Assembly: GCA_024398515.1 (NCBI GenBank)
Contig: JAKSIZ010000001.1
Span: 89,462 to 153,461, forward strand
Reading direction: 5' to 3'
DNA from: Bacteroidaceae bacterium
Lineage (GTDB): Bacteria; Bacteroidota; Bacteroidia; Bacteroidales; Bacteroidaceae
Length of the DNA: 64,000 bases
Both the position numbers and the translations under genes were made by a program. The notes beneath the pieces were generated by a model. It was not told where the DNA came from and did not search any database. It was given only the letters and a program-made list of their open reading frames with translations. Positions 8,896 through 19,343 of the stretch are shown here, piece after piece; the first letter of the stretch is position 1; every line of letters begins with the position of its first letter.

Positions 8896-9309
8896 TTACT
8901 TCTTTTCCTTCAAAAGGTCGCGAATCTCAGAGAGAAGCTTCTCCTCAGCTGTTGGTTCTGGATCTGGTGCTGGTGCAGGCTCTTCTTCCTTCTTCTTTGA
9001 AAGCTTAGAGATAGCCTTGATAGCAACAAAGATAGAGAAAGCAATGATGAGGAAGTCAACACAGTTCTGGATGAACATACCATAGCCGATAGCTGCTTCT
9101 GGCTCTGTTTCAGTTGCTTCAGTGATAACATACTTCAACTCTTCAAAGTTGATACCGCCAATAAGCCAGCCGATAAGAGGCATAATTACGTTGTCAACCA
9201 ATGAAGAAACAATTTTTCCAAAGGCACCGCCGATGATAACACCGACTGCCATGTCAATGACGTTGCCCTTCATTGCAAACGCCTTGAACTCTTCTAAAAA
9301 CTTACACAT
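8896..9309 (-). CDS. mscL: Large-conductance mechanosensitive channel MscL
   Basis: 137 residues, the usual MscL length. The N-terminal amphipathic helix and pore-lining TM1 read [20 protein letters not shown] (residues 11-30), with the Gly/Ala-rich packing typical of the gate; TM2 is around 83-103 ([18 protein letters not shown]). A proline/acidic linker ([12 protein letters not shown]) precedes the C-terminal helix [14 protein letters not shown]. It opens under membrane tension to release solutes after osmotic downshock. A full consensus promoter precedes it and a terminator follows. Confidence 0.97.
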   Translation of the reverse strand: MCKFLEEFKAFAMKGNVIDMAVGVIIGGAFGKIVSSLVDNVIMPLIGWLIGGINFEELKYVITEATETEPEAAIGYGMFIQNCVDFLIIAFSIFVAIKAISKLSKKKEEEPAPAPDPEPTAEEKLLSEIRDLLKEKK

Positions 9310-9349
9310 AATTTAATTTGTTTAATGATTAAAATCAATTTTTCGTTTG

Positions 9350-9380
9350 CAAAGGTAATATTTTTCTTCAAAATAGCAAA
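9350..9380 (-). promoter_or_regulatory. Promoter of mscL
   Basis: Minus strand TTTG (9380-9377), 19 nt, TACCTTTG (9357-9350), consensus Bacteroidetes promoter about 40 nt before the mscL ATG. Confidence 0.85.
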
Positions 9381-9397
9381 AAAAATGACAAAAGTAT

Positions 9398-9428
9398 GTG
9401 AAAAAAACATCAATTTTTACTAACTTTG
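9398..9428 (+). promoter_or_regulatory. Promoter of the GAPDH gene
   Basis: TAACTTTG (9421-9428) with a weak -33 (GTG 9398-9400, 20 nt away). The transcript would begin near 9435, leaving a ~78 nt AT-rich leader, which suits a strongly translated gene. Confidence 0.72.
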
Positions 9429-9510
9429 CACGCAAAAGGTTGGGAAAGTATTTATATTATATAAGGTGTATTTATAAAAAGTTTATTTGTTATTTCTAAA
9501 AAATAATTGA

Positions 9511-10533
<1,023 letters not shown>

Positions 10534-10552
10534 TTCCGGAATACAACAATAA

Positions 10553-10598
10553 ACAAAAAAAGATGTCCTCACTCTCTCGTGAGGACATCTTTTTTTTT
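10553..10598. terminator. Bidirectional terminator between gap and the Skp-like gene
   Basis: Perfect 12-bp stem AGATGTCCTCAC (10561-10572) / GTGAGGACATCT (10579-10590), 6-nt loop, eight T after it and seven A before it, so it can end transcription from both sides. Confidence 0.93.
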
Positions 10599-10623
10599 GC
10601 GGTCAATAACGTCGGGATTTCGA

Positions 10624-10651
10624 ATTTTCGAGATTTCGATTTCTCGAAAAT
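10624..10651. repeat. TCGA-rich hairpin 1
   Basis: ATTTTCGAGA (10624-10633) and TCTCGAAAAT (10642-10651) form a perfect 10-bp stem around an 8-nt loop, within a longer run of TTTCGA motifs (10612-10663) after the gap terminator. Similar TCGA-rich hairpins occur at 17607, 36013 and 56457. Confidence 0.65.
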
Positions 10652-10674
10652 CACGAGTTCTCTAAAGGCTGCAA

Positions 10675-11262
10675 CTACTTCTTTGCTGGTTTGTATTTCT
10701 TGTTCAAACCCTTGACAATCTCGTCTGTGATGTCGAATTTATCTGAACCTTCAAGCACAGCAGCCTTGTTGAGTATGAGGTCATACTTCTTTTTCTTGTT
10801 GTATTCCTTCAAATAATTCTTCACACTATCCTGAAAAGCCATGAGGAACTTTGCCTGTTCCTGCTCGAAGTCTGCTGCCAGACGCTGCTGAAGAGCCTGA
10901 AGGTCTGCTTCCTGCTTCTGCAATGCACGCTGAACTTGCTCGGCACGTTCACGTGTATAAGCGTTTTCCTGCAACTTCTGTTGGAAGTTTGCTGCAGCAT
11001 TTTGCAATGCTTGTGCCTTCTGGTTGAGCGTTGCCTGGATGTTTTTCTCCTTCTTTTCGAGGATTACAGTGTAGTCTTTGCAGAATTTATACTGCGAAGT
11101 GAGTGTGTCAGCCTCGATATATGCAATCTTCAATCCCTGCTGTGCATCTGCATTATTGTCCTTTGCAGTGGCGTCAGTTTCTGCTGATTGGTTTGAACAA
11201 GCGAACATACAAGTCGCTGCGAAAGCTAAACACGAAAGTCTAATAAAATTCTTTTTCATCAT
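10675..11262 (-). CDS. Skp/OmpH-like periplasmic lipoprotein
   Basis: 195 residues. A lipoprotein signal ends at CMFAC (Cys22), followed by a low-complexity polar linker (SAETDATAKDNNADAQQ). From about 45 the sequence follows the OmpH/Skp pattern: LKIAYIEADTLTSQYK as the first strand, a long charged coiled coil (70-150) rich in Gln, Ala and Lys, and the closing strand YDLILNKAAVLEGSD with FDITDEIVKGLN. Skp proteins hold unfolded outer-membrane proteins in the periplasm; the lipid anchor is a variation on the soluble form. It is preceded by 21 nt and a small membrane-protein gene with which it shares a promoter. An in-frame ATG one codon later is an equally good start. Confidence 0.85.
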   Translation of the reverse strand: MMKKNFIRLSCLAFAATCMFACSNQSAETDATAKDNNADAQQGLKIAYIEADTLTSQYKFCKDYTVILEKKEKNIQATLNQKAQALQNAAANFQQKLQENAYTRERAEQVQRALQKQEADLQALQQRLAADFEQEQAKFLMAFQDSVKNYLKEYNKKKKYDLILNKAAVLEGSDKFDITDEIVKGLNKKYKPAKK

Positions 11263-11283
11263 TATTATATATAATTAATTCAA

Positions 11284-11481
11284 TTATTCCTTTATTTTCT
11301 TTGCCGTGCGGCGCATCAATTTATCCTCTTTCAACGCGCAATGGATGTTCCTATCTTTCATTGCTTTAGAGCCGTCTATGTGTAGGTTCGGGAACTTTCC
11401 ACCTTTGACCAGCAGTATCTTTACGGAAAATAAAAGCATCACGATAGCAATTATTAACACTGAAAAAAGGAACACTTTCAT
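11284..11481 (-). CDS. Small conserved membrane protein (65 residues)
   Basis: One N-terminal membrane segment (FLFSVLIIAIVMLLFSVKI, residues 4-22) followed by a basic cytosolic tail KGGKFPNLHIDGSKAM and two cysteine-free/cysteine-bearing short segments ending RTAKKIKE. I recall similar small proteins with a KGGxFPNxHI motif in Bacteroidales, without a known function; that is memory, not a search. A full promoter ends 35 nt upstream and the Skp-like gene follows 21 nt downstream, which supports that this short frame is real and part of a two-gene envelope operon. Confidence 0.7.
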   Translation of the reverse strand: MKVFLFSVLIIAIVMLLFSVKILLVKGGKFPNLHIDGSKAMKDRNIHCALKEDKLMRRTAKKIKE

Positions 11482-11515
11482 TTTATTTTTTTATATTTGC
11501 ACTGCAATTCACGTG

Positions 11516-11546
11516 CAAAGATAGTGTAAAACACCGACAAAACAAA
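11516..11546 (-). promoter_or_regulatory. Promoter of the small protein/Skp-like operon
   Basis: Minus strand TTTG (11546-11543), 19 nt, TATCTTTG (11523-11516): consensus match. A TATATTTG also reads on the plus strand at 11492-11499 and could serve pepD, but has no -33 partner. Confidence 0.82.
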
Positions 11547-11583
11547 ATAAATTACAAAAAATCTAACATTAAATTACAAACTT

Positions 11584-13041
11584 ATGCAGTTAAAACCACA
11601 ATGCGTGTTTGATGAATTTGCCAAAATAAACCAAATTCCACGCCCATCAAAGAGAGAAGAAAAAATGAGTCAATACCTTCAGGAATGGGGTAAAAGTCAC
11701 AATCTTGAGACATTGACCGACGCAGTAGGAAACGTTCTTATCCGCAAACCGGCTACTTCTGGCTATGAAAATCGCCAGACGATTATCCTGCAAAGTCACA
11801 TGGATATGGTGTGCGAGAACAATAGCGACACCGTTATCGACTTTGACAAAGACCCGATACAAACGGAAATCTTCACCGACGCCAACGGTGACGAGTGGAT
11901 GAAAGCCAAGGGAACTACCCTCGGAGCTGACGATGGAATAGGCTGTGCGATACAACTCGCAGTGCTTGCTGCCGATAATATTGAGCACGGACCTATCGAA
12001 GCGTTGTTTACCGTGGATGAAGAAACAGGCATGACTGGCGCTGAAAACCTTTCGCCAGACTTCATGAAAGGTCGCCTGATGATCAATCTCGACAGCGAGG
12101 ACGAGGGTGAAATCTTCGTAAGTTGTGCGGGTGGATGCATCAACGACGTCAAATTCAACTACTCACGCGAACAGTCTGACGGCATGTTTTTCATGCAAAT
12201 CTCAGTCTCGAACCTCGTTGGAGGTCACAGTGGCGACGATATAAACAAGAAGAGAGCAAACGCCGTGAAGCTCATATCACGCTTCCTTTACCTCGAAGAC
12301 GAGCGTTACGGCATACGCCTTGCAGACTTCCAGGCTGGCAACAAACACAATGCAATACCTCGCGAAGGACGGGCAATCTTTGCCATCCCAGCCGATAAAA
12401 AGCATGAGGTCATGGCTGACTTCAACCTCTTTGCAGCCGATGTGAAGGAGGAATTCTGCTGCTGCGATGCCGACATCAAGCTTGAAATGCAGTCCGCAGA
12501 ACCGATGCCAATCATCACGCCAAGCGTTGGGCGCAACATCATCCGCTCTTTGCAAGCAGTGACAAATGGCGTATTCGCCAACTGCCAGCAGCAAGAACTC
12601 GACTGGCTTGTTGAGACTTCTTCCAACCTTGCAAGCATTCACACCGCCGAGACACAGGCACAAATCATTCTTTCGCCACGCAGTTGCGTGATGAGCAACC
12701 TCACCAACATTGCCAACACCATCAGTGCAACATTCCAGTTGGCTGGTGCTGACGTGGTGCAGACCGACGGTTACCCTGCATGGCAGATGAAACAGGACAG
12801 CCAGTTGCGGCCAATTGCAAACGACACTTACCGCCAGTTGTTCGGTCACGACCCTAAAGTCATCGGCATACATGCCGGACTTGAGTGTGCCCTCTTTGCA
12901 CAGAAATACCCTGACATGGACATGATAAGCTTCGGTCCTACCCTTCGTGGAGTTCACTCACCTGACGAACGACTGCTCATCAAGACCGTGCCGATGGTAT
13001 GGGATCACCTGCTTGAAATCCTAAAGAATGCACCAGTGTAA
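11584..13041 (+). CDS. pepD: Aminoacyl-histidine dipeptidase (PepD, M20 family)
   Basis: Cytosolic zinc dipeptidase that hydrolyses Xaa-His (carnosine-like) and other dipeptides. 485 residues, the normal length. Metal and catalytic motifs in order: LQSHMDMVCENN (first His, around 80), LGADDGIG (bridging Asp), VDEETGMTGA (general base Glu and metal Glu), NLDSEDEGEIFVSCAGG, and GIHAGLECALF near the C-terminus (last metal His/Glu). The insertion between catalytic halves matches the PepD lid domain. Stands alone; its promoter may be the plus-strand TATATTTG at 11492. Confidence 0.94.
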   Translation: MQLKPQCVFDEFAKINQIPRPSKREEKMSQYLQEWGKSHNLETLTDAVGNVLIRKPATSGYENRQTIILQSHMDMVCENNSDTVIDFDKDPIQTEIFTDANGDEWMKAKGTTLGADDGIGCAIQLAVLAADNIEHGPIEALFTVDEETGMTGAENLSPDFMKGRLMINLDSEDEGEIFVSCAGGCINDVKFNYSREQSDGMFFMQISVSNLVGGHSGDDINKKRANAVKLISRFLYLEDERYGIRLADFQAGNKHNAIPREGRAIFAIPADKKHEVMADFNLFAADVKEEFCCCDADIKLEMQSAEPMPIITPSVGRNIIRSLQAVTNGVFANCQQQELDWLVETSSNLASIHTAETQAQIILSPRSCVMSNLTNIANTISATFQLAGADVVQTDGYPAWQMKQDSQLRPIANDTYRQLFGHDPKVIGIHAGLECALFAQKYPDMDMISFGPTLRGVHSPDERLLIKTVPMVWDHLLEILKNAPV

Positions 13042-13073
13042 GACGGAGTCTCACGTATCGTTTCACGACATGA

Positions 13074-13212
13074 GCGTTACCGTTTCCTGGAACGAGCGTT
13101 TAACTCCGAAAAAAACTGTAGCAGTTTTCAACTCAAAACTGTAGCAGTTTTCGATCCAAAACTGTAGCAGTTTTCTCCGGACTATAAGGCTCGTCCAAGA
13201 AAAGCATAACGC
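13074..13212. repeat. Triple-palindrome element B
   Basis: Three perfect copies of AAAACTGTAGCAGTTTT at 13112-13128, 13135-13151 and 13158-13174 (period exactly 23, 6-nt spacers). Left arm from 13074 (GCGTTACC...GGAACGAGC) and right arm (GCTCGTCC...GCATAACGC, to 13212) are imperfect inverted repeats of about 24 bp. The right arm read backwards is nearly identical to the left arm of element A. It fills the 212-nt spacer between pepD and the GH9 gene, in which no consensus promoter was found. Confidence 0.88.
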
Positions 13213-13253
13213 ACACATCAAAAAAGAATGAAACAGAACAAACAAGCAACAAT

Positions 13254-14993
13254 ATGAAAAAGATTAGAACCATTATTTACGCTGCTGTGCTATCACAAGC
13301 TTTGGCAGCATCGGCATCAGGGTTAAACCAGAGTGGCGAAGACGTTATCAAGTTAAACCAAGTGGGGTATTACCCTGACCAGGAGAAGGTCGTTGTCGTC
13401 GAAGGCAACGGAGTGAGCAGCATCGTAGTGTGCGACTCGAACGGCAAGAAAGTGCTGAAGGCAAAGCGAATGAGCCTTACTACTTCGCCAATCAGTGGGA
13501 AGAAACGTGCATCGTTTGACTTGTCGCCGATTACGAAAGAGGGAGAATACACCGTTGTTGCAGGCAAGGACAAGGTGAAGATGACCGTCTCAGCTGATGC
13601 CCTTAACGACCTTGCCAAGGCTTCAATCAAATCGTTCTACTACCAGAGAACTGCGATGCCGCTTACGAAAGAGTTTGCCGGCAAGTGGTCTCGCCCATCG
13701 GGACATATAGATAATAAGGTGGAGATACACCCTTCAGCCGCAAGCGAAATGCGACCTGTACATACGATAATCAGTTCTTCAAAGGGTTGGTATGATGCCG
13801 GTGACTATAACAAGTATGTGGTTAACTCGGCATTCTCGATGGGATTGATGCTGTCAATGTACGATCTTGTGCCTGATTATTTCAAAAACTTAGAGATAGA
13901 TATTCCAGAGAAGACGAACACTACAGCCGACCTTCTCGATGAAAATATGTGGAATCTTGACTGGCTTTTCACGATGCAAGACTTCGATGGCGGCGTTTAT
14001 CACAAGCTTACAACCCCAAACTTTGAGAGTTTCATCATGCCGAAAGACTGCAAGCAGAAGCGTTATGTAGTGCAGAAGACTACATGTGCAACGCTTGATT
14101 TTGCTGCTATCATGGCTCATTGTGCACGGACATACGAGGGAAATGCCGACTATTCAGGCGTCAGTATCCGTGCAATCAACGCTGCCCGAACGGCATACGA
14201 ATGGGCAAAACAGCATCCTTCAGTGTTCTATCGCCAAGGAGAAATGAATGGAAAGTATGAACCTAAAGTGAATACTGGGGCATACGATGACATGAATTCG
14301 AGCGATGAATTCTTTTGGGCTTCAGTTGAATTATATCTTTCCACAGGCGAAAAAGCGTATCTCGACGATGCTGTAAAGTATGCTCCGAAGGCATACAACA
14401 GCCCAAGTTGGGGAAATGTTTCGGCTCTCGGAGTATTTGCTATCGTTAATGCAGCGAATTTGAAGCAGGAGGCTAAGCCACTGCAAGAGGACATGAAGAG
14501 GAATCTTTGCAAATATGCAGAGGAAGTTTCAGCCGTAAACCTGAAGACGACATCGTTCTACAGCACATACGGCAACAGTGCAAGAGACTTCTATTGGGGC
14601 TGTAACTCGGAAGGTTGTGGCGTTCAGGGCATAGGTCTTCTCTTTGCTTACAAGCTGACAGACAACAAGGATTACCTGATGAATGCAATGCGTAATGTTG
14701 ACTATATGCTTGGTCGCAACGCTACAGGCTTCTGCTACGTGACAGGTTTTGGAGGCAAGTCGCCTATGCATCCTCATCATCGACTGTCATCAGCAGATGG
14801 AATTGAGGAGCCTGTACCAGGTCTTCTTGTCGGTGGACCTAATCCTGGAAAGCAAGATGGACTCGATTATGGCACCCTTCCAGCCGACGAATGCTATCTT
14901 GACCAAGAACCATCATACGCAAGCAATGAGATAGCCATAAACTGGAGTGCAACGCTTGTTGCCCTCATCAATGGCGTAGTTGCAATGAAATAA
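13254..14993 (+). CDS. GH9 endoglucanase (secreted cellulase)
   Basis: Hydrolyses beta-1,4-glucan. 579 residues: signal peptide (1 to about 22), an N-terminal immunoglobulin-like cellulase domain (30-115, beginning VIKLNQVGYYPDQEKVVVV), then the GH9 (alpha/alpha)6 barrel. The catalytic base pair lies in WYDAGDYNKYV (Asp181, Asp184) and the acid in SYASNEIAINW (Glu559). The substrate-binding HHRLSSADG and VGGPNPGKQDG motifs are present. It heads an operon with cellobiose phosphorylase and a sugar symporter, so its cello-oligosaccharide products would feed the pathway directly. The signal peptide indicates periplasm or beyond; there is no lipobox and no obvious binding module. Confidence 0.95.
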   Translation: MKKIRTIIYAAVLSQALAASASGLNQSGEDVIKLNQVGYYPDQEKVVVVEGNGVSSIVVCDSNGKKVLKAKRMSLTTSPISGKKRASFDLSPITKEGEYTVVAGKDKVKMTVSADALNDLAKASIKSFYYQRTAMPLTKEFAGKWSRPSGHIDNKVEIHPSAASEMRPVHTIISSSKGWYDAGDYNKYVVNSAFSMGLMLSMYDLVPDYFKNLEIDIPEKTNTTADLLDENMWNLDWLFTMQDFDGGVYHKLTTPNFESFIMPKDCKQKRYVVQKTTCATLDFAAIMAHCARTYEGNADYSGVSIRAINAARTAYEWAKQHPSVFYRQGEMNGKYEPKVNTGAYDDMNSSDEFFWASVELYLSTGEKAYLDDAVKYAPKAYNSPSWGNVSALGVFAIVNAANLKQEAKPLQEDMKRNLCKYAEEVSAVNLKTTSFYSTYGNSARDFYWGCNSEGCGVQGIGLLFAYKLTDNKDYLMNAMRNVDYMLGRNATGFCYVTGFGGKSPMHPHHRLSSADGIEEPVPGLLVGGPNPGKQDGLDYGTLPADECYLDQEPSYASNEIAINWSATLVALINGVVAMK

Positions 14994-15072
14994 AAAGGAT
15001 TTTGAAAGAGAATAGGTAATTCGAATGTTCGTGAACTCGATTATTCGAACCTTAATGAGCAAACAGAAAACA

Positions 15073-17601
15073 ATGGAAAACAAAGAATACGGCTATTTTG
15101 ACGATGCGGCTCGCGAGTTCGTCATCACTAATCCTGCAACGCCATACCCTTGGATCAACTACCTTGGCAATGAGGATTTCTTCGGTTTGATTAGCAACAC
15201 CGGTGGTGGTTACAGCTTCTATAAAGACGCTAAATTCCGTCGTATCACACGTTATCGCTATAATGGTGTGCCGATGGACAATGGCGGTCGATACTTCTAT
15301 ATCAACGACAATGGCACTGTATGGAACCCAGGATGGAAGCCTTGCAAGGAGCCTCTTGATTTCTATGAATGTCGTCATGGCATGAACTATACGCGAATCA
15401 CTGGCAGCAAGAACGGCATTGAGGCTTCCGTTCTCTTCTTCGTTCCCCTCAACACGTGGGCAGAAGTGCAGAAACTGACCTTGAAGAACACCACCGACAA
15501 AGTAAGGAAGATAAAACTATTCTCGTTTGCTGAATGGTGTCTTTGGAATGCTGCGACCGATATGGAGAATTTCCAGCGCAACCTTTCAACGGGTGAAGTT
15601 GAGATTGAGCAATGCCCTCTGCATCTCTCCGATGGGAAGGAAATAGATACGCTTACCATCTATCACAAGACTGAATACAAGGAACGCCGTAACCACTATG
15701 CCTATTATTCCGTGAATGTCAAGGCTGACGGATACGACACCGACCGCGAATCGTTTATCGGAATGTACAATGAGTTCTCCGCCCCACAATGTGTTTTGGC
15801 TGGCAAACCAAGCAATTCTCTTGCTCATGGCTGGTCGCCAATCGCTTCACATTATATAGAGGTGGAACTCAAACCAGGCGAAAGCAAGGACTATATCTTC
15901 ATACTCGGATATGTGGAGAATGAACAAGAAGAAAAGTTCTCTGCCGAAGATATAGAACGCAAAAGGAACGGTTCGCTCATTTCTTCGCAGGCTTCCGACG
16001 TTACGCTTGTCAATAAGACAAAGGCAAAGGCAACGATAGCGAAGTTCTCGACCGTTGAGGCTGTCGATGCAGCATTTGCTGAGTTGGCACAGATGTGGGA
16101 CAAACTCCTTGGCAAGTTCATGGTGAATAGCGACGACGAAAGACTCAACCGCATGGTCAACATCTGGAGTCAATACCAGTGTATGATAACTTTCAACTTC
16201 TCCCGTTCAGCATCTTTCTTCGAAAGTGGAGTGGGACGTGGCATGGGATTCCGCGATTCAAACCAAGACCTCGTAGGTTTTGTCCATCAGATACCAAGCC
16301 GTGCACGGGAACGCATCATCGACATTGCCTCCACACAATTCCCTGACGGAGGATGCTATCATCAATATCAACCTCTCACGAAACATGGCAACAATGATAT
16401 AGGTGGAGGCTTCAACGACGACCCTTGCTGGCTTATCTTCGGCACAGTGGCATACTTGAAGGAAACGGGCGACTTCTCTATCCTCGACGAACCTGTGCCG
16501 TTCGACAACAAGCCTGGCACGGAAGTATCGCTTATGGAGCATCTTCGCATTTCATTCAATCATGTGGTCGAAAACCTTGGACCTCATAGGCTTCCTCTCA
16601 TAGGGCGTGCCGATTGGAACGATTGTCTTAACCTCAACTGCTTTTCGTGGGATCCAAATGAGTCATTCCAAACAACCGAGAACAAGTCTGAAGGTTCAAA
16701 AGCCGAATCGTTAATGATTGCAGGTCTCTTCGTTGTTACAGGCAACGACTACGTAGAACTGTGCAAGCAAGTGGGTAAGTTTGATGAAGCAGAACGGGCA
16801 CAGAAATATGTTGACTCAATGGTTGATGCTGTAAAGAAGCATGGTTGGGACGGTGAATGGTATCTCCGTGCCTACGACTTCTACGGAAACAAGATAGGTT
16901 CCAACGAATGCGATGAAGGAAAGATTTTCATCGAAAGCCAAGGATTCTGCACAATGGCTGGCATCGGCCTTGAGGAAGGAATGGTTGACAAGGCCATTGA
17001 TTCCTGCAAGAAGTATCTTGACTGCGAACATGGTATGGTGCTCAACAATCCTGCCTATACAACATACCACGTGGAGATGGGCGAGATAAGTTCCTACCCT
17101 GCCGGTTACAAGGAGAATGCAGGTATCTTCTGCCACAACAATCCGTGGGTAATCATTGGCGAAACTGTTGCCGGACGTGGAAACGATGCATGGGAACTGT
17201 TCCGCAAAATCTGCCCTATGTACTTGACCGACCAGACTCTCCACAAGGTCGAACCATACGTAAACTGCCAGATGGTGGCAGGCAAGGATGCAGCAAAGCC
17301 AGGCGAAGGCAAGAACTCATGGCTCACTGGAACAGCTGCATGGATGTGGCTTACTGTTAGTCAATACCTGCTCGGCATCAAGCCTACATACGATGGAATA
17401 CAGATCGACCCGTGCCTTACATATAATATTAAGGAATACAGCGTGACAAGAATCTTCCGCGATGCACAGTTTAACATCACGGTAAAGAATCCTGATGGTC
17501 GCCAAAAAGGCATCAAGAGCATCATTCTCGACGGCAAACCAATCAAGGGCAACATCATAAAAGCAACCTCAGGCATACATAATGTTGAGGTAATAATGTA
17601 A
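15073..17601 (+). CDS. Cellobiose phosphorylase (GH94)
   Basis: Phosphorolyses cellobiose to glucose 1-phosphate and glucose, saving ATP. The start chosen is the ATG at 15073 ([18 protein letters not shown], 842 residues), because GH94 enzymes begin just before the YGYFDD motif; ATGs at 15025 and 15055 are upstream alternatives. No signal peptide, so cytosolic. The N-terminal beta-sandwich ([12 protein letters not shown]) and the barrel motifs [10 protein letters not shown] (about residues 391-400), [11 protein letters not shown] (about 441-451, thought to hold the catalytic acid Asp) and [10 protein letters not shown] are intact. Second gene of the cellobiose operon, 79 nt after GH9 and 68 nt before the symporter, with a strong hairpin in the second gap. 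Confidence 0.93.
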   Translation: MENKEYGYFDDAAREFVITNPATPYPWINYLGNEDFFGLISNTGGGYSFYKDAKFRRITRYRYNGVPMDNGGRYFYINDNGTVWNPGWKPCKEPLDFYECRHGMNYTRITGSKNGIEASVLFFVPLNTWAEVQKLTLKNTTDKVRKIKLFSFAEWCLWNAATDMENFQRNLSTGEVEIEQCPLHLSDGKEIDTLTIYHKTEYKERRNHYAYYSVNVKADGYDTDRESFIGMYNEFSAPQCVLAGKPSNSLAHGWSPIASHYIEVELKPGESKDYIFILGYVENEQEEKFSAEDIERKRNGSLISSQASDVTLVNKTKAKATIAKFSTVEAVDAAFAELAQMWDKLLGKFMVNSDDERLNRMVNIWSQYQCMITFNFSRSASFFESGVGRGMGFRDSNQDLVGFVHQIPSRARERIIDIASTQFPDGGCYHQYQPLTKHGNNDIGGGFNDDPCWLIFGTVAYLKETGDFSILDEPVPFDNKPGTEVSLMEHLRISFNHVVENLGPHRLPLIGRADWNDCLNLNCFSWDPNESFQTTENKSEGSKAESLMIAGLFVVTGNDYVELCKQVGKFDEAERAQKYVDSMVDAVKKHGWDGEWYLRAYDFYGNKIGSNECDEGKIFIESQGFCTMAGIGLEEGMVDKAIDSCKKYLDCEHGMVLNNPAYTTYHVEMGEISSYPAGYKENAGIFCHNNPWVIIGETVAGRGNDAWELFRKICPMYLTDQTLHKVEPYVNCQMVAGKDAAKPGEGKNSWLTGTAAWMWLTVSQYLLGIKPTYDGIQIDPCLTYNIKEYSVTRIFRDAQFNITVKNPDGRQKGIKSIILDGKPIKGNIIKATSGIHNVEVIM

Positions 17602-17606
17602 AACCT

Positions 17607-17648
17607 CGAGACATCGAGATTTCGAGTTTTCGAGATCTCGAAGTCTCG
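17607..17648. repeat. TCGA-rich hairpin 2 inside the cellobiose operon
   Basis: CGAGACATCGAGAT (17607-17620) pairs with ATCTCGAAGTCTCG (17635-17648), 14 bp with one A-A mismatch and a TCGA-containing loop. It lies between the GH94 and symporter genes; no T-run follows, so it is more like an intercistronic RNA stem than a terminator. Confidence 0.7.
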
Positions 17649-17669
17649 AATAAAATAAAAAAAACAAAT

Positions 17670-19013
17670 ATGGCTTCAATAAAAGAAAAAATCGGATACG
17701 CTCTCGGCGACGCAGCTGCCGGTGGTATCACATGGAAAATAATGTCTATCGCTTTTCCATTGTTCTTTACAAATGTTTTCGGACTTACCGTTGCCGATGC
17801 AGCAGCACTCATGCTGGTGGCACGAATGTTCGATGTAATCACCGACCCTCTCATGGGTAGTATTGCCGACCGCACGCAATCACGCTTCGGCACCTACCGT
17901 CCTTGGCTCATCTTTGGAGCCATACCGCTCGGACTTGTCTTCGCCCTGCTGCTCTACACTCCCGACTTAGGTATTACGGGCAAGCGCATCTATGCCTATA
18001 CCCTCTACTTGCTTATGATGGCTGTCTATACTGCTGTCAACGTGCCGTATGGTTCATTGCTCGGCGTGATGACCGAAGACGACAACGAAAAGAACCAGTT
18101 TTCGTCGTACCGAATGGTAGGAGCATACGCCATGGGCTTCATCACACTGATGTCGTTCCCTTACCTGCAGAAGCTCGTAGGAGGCACTGACGCCCACCAG
18201 TACGCAGTGCTCGGCGTAGGATTCGGCATACTTGCTGCCGCAATGACACTCGCATGCGGACTCCTCACGAAGGAACGAATCAAACCTATCAAGGCAGAAA
18301 AGTTCTCCTTCCGGCCATTTGCCGACCTGTTCCGCAACAAACCGTGGATATACCTCACACTCGTAGGCATCTGCACCAACTTCTTCAACGGCTTCCGCTA
18401 TGCCGTTGCAGGATACCTCTTCGAGTACTGTCTGCACGGCGACGTCACCGTAAGCGGACTCATCATCAACTACACCATGTTCATGACATTCGGCGAACTC
18501 ACCTGCATGATCTTCGGCGGCGTATCGCCTAAGTTCACATCGTGGGTAGGATCCAAGTCGAAGGCATTCATCTACGCAAGCGTTATATGCGTGGTCACCT
18601 CCATAGCCTTCTTCTTCATACCAATGAATCCAGCCTACATCTGGCTCATGGTTGCCGTAGTCATCCTCACCTCTATCGGCGTAGGGCTTTACTCCCCATT
18701 GCTCTGGTCAATGTATGCCGACGTAGCCGACTATGCCACCGAGAAGAACGGCACATCATCCACAGGCCTCATCTTCTCGTCGGGCACCATGGCACAAAAA
18801 TTTGGCGGAGCCATCTCAGGTTCGCTCATAGCAATACTCCTCGGCATAGCAGGTTTCATCTCGGGCACCGACGAACTGACGGGCGAGACCGTCGTCACCA
18901 TCACCAATCCCGAGTCGGTCAACCGCATGATATGGGCACTATTCTCACTCTTCCCAGCAGCCATAGCAACAATAATGATATTCCTCATCTATAAATATCC
19001 TATAAAAAAGTGA
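17670..19013 (+). CDS. GPH-family sugar:cation symporter (cellobiose importer)
   Basis: 447 residues with about 12 membrane segments, of the glycoside-pentoside-hexuronide family in the major facilitator superfamily. Family marks seen: KIGYALGDAAAGGITWK at the N-terminus, RMFDVITDPLMGSIADRT (the GPH loop 2-3 signature) near 52-70, FGTYRPWLIFG, and VNVPYGSLLGVMTEDDNEKNQ near 122-145. Substrate is inferred as cellobiose or short cello-oligosaccharides from the two upstream genes. Inner membrane. Last gene of the operon; element F follows 50 nt after the stop. Confidence 0.9.
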   Translation: MASIKEKIGYALGDAAAGGITWKIMSIAFPLFFTNVFGLTVADAAALMLVARMFDVITDPLMGSIADRTQSRFGTYRPWLIFGAIPLGLVFALLLYTPDLGITGKRIYAYTLYLLMMAVYTAVNVPYGSLLGVMTEDDNEKNQFSSYRMVGAYAMGFITLMSFPYLQKLVGGTDAHQYAVLGVGFGILAAAMTLACGLLTKERIKPIKAEKFSFRPFADLFRNKPWIYLTLVGICTNFFNGFRYAVAGYLFEYCLHGDVTVSGLIINYTMFMTFGELTCMIFGGVSPKFTSWVGSKSKAFIYASVICVVTSIAFFFIPMNPAYIWLMVAVVILTSIGVGLYSPLLWSMYADVADYATEKNGTSSTGLIFSSGTMAQKFGGAISGSLIAILLGIAGFISGTDELTGETVVTITNPESVNRMIWALFSLFPAAIATIMIFLIYKYPIKK

Positions 19014-19060
19014 GCACACCCCAATAGTTTTTCGAGCGAAAAACGTAGGCTTCATTCAAG

Positions 19061-19140
19061 TCGAGCGCTTAACTCCGAAGAACATTGCTCCAGTGTTCAG
19101 CCCAACATTGGAGCAATGTTTTTCCAGGTTAAGCGTTCAA
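19061..19140. repeat. Double-palindrome element F (variant of the triple elements)
   Basis: Two units, AACATTGCTCCAGTGTT (19081-19097, imperfect) and AACATTGGAGCAATGTT (19104-19120, perfect around GAG), again with period 23 and a 6-nt spacer. Inverted arms TCGAGCGCTTAAC (19061-19073) and GTTAAGCGTTCAA (19128-19140) enclose them. The arm sequence matches those of elements B and D. It lies at the end of the cellobiose operon and, with TTTTT after the second unit, could also act as its terminator. Confidence 0.78.
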
Positions 19141-19305
19141 TCCACGAAAGTCAACCGAAAAAAGTGAGCGACGACTGACTTTTTCCCCTATATCCAAATC
19201 GGTCGTTTGGCAGTTTATAACCCATACAACTAAACAACCAATTAAACATACGCGCATCAAAGCAAATAAAAAAATGTTAAAAAACAATACATTTTCTGCA
19301 AATCA

Positions 19306-19337
19306 TTTGGCAATTACAAATATATTAACCAACTTTG
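19306..19337 (+). promoter_or_regulatory. Candidate promoter of the giant repeat protein and its long leader
   Basis: TTTG (19306-19309), 20 nt, CAACTTTG (19330-19337). The -7 box has CA in place of TA but the TTTG and spacing are right. A start near 19344 would give a leader of about 495 nt. Confidence 0.5.
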
Positions 19338-19343
19338 CAGTGA

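Noticed and set aside
12277-12957. 226-residue ORF antisense to pepD
   Set aside because: The plus-strand PepD reading frame has all catalytic motifs; the antisense frame shows no domain.
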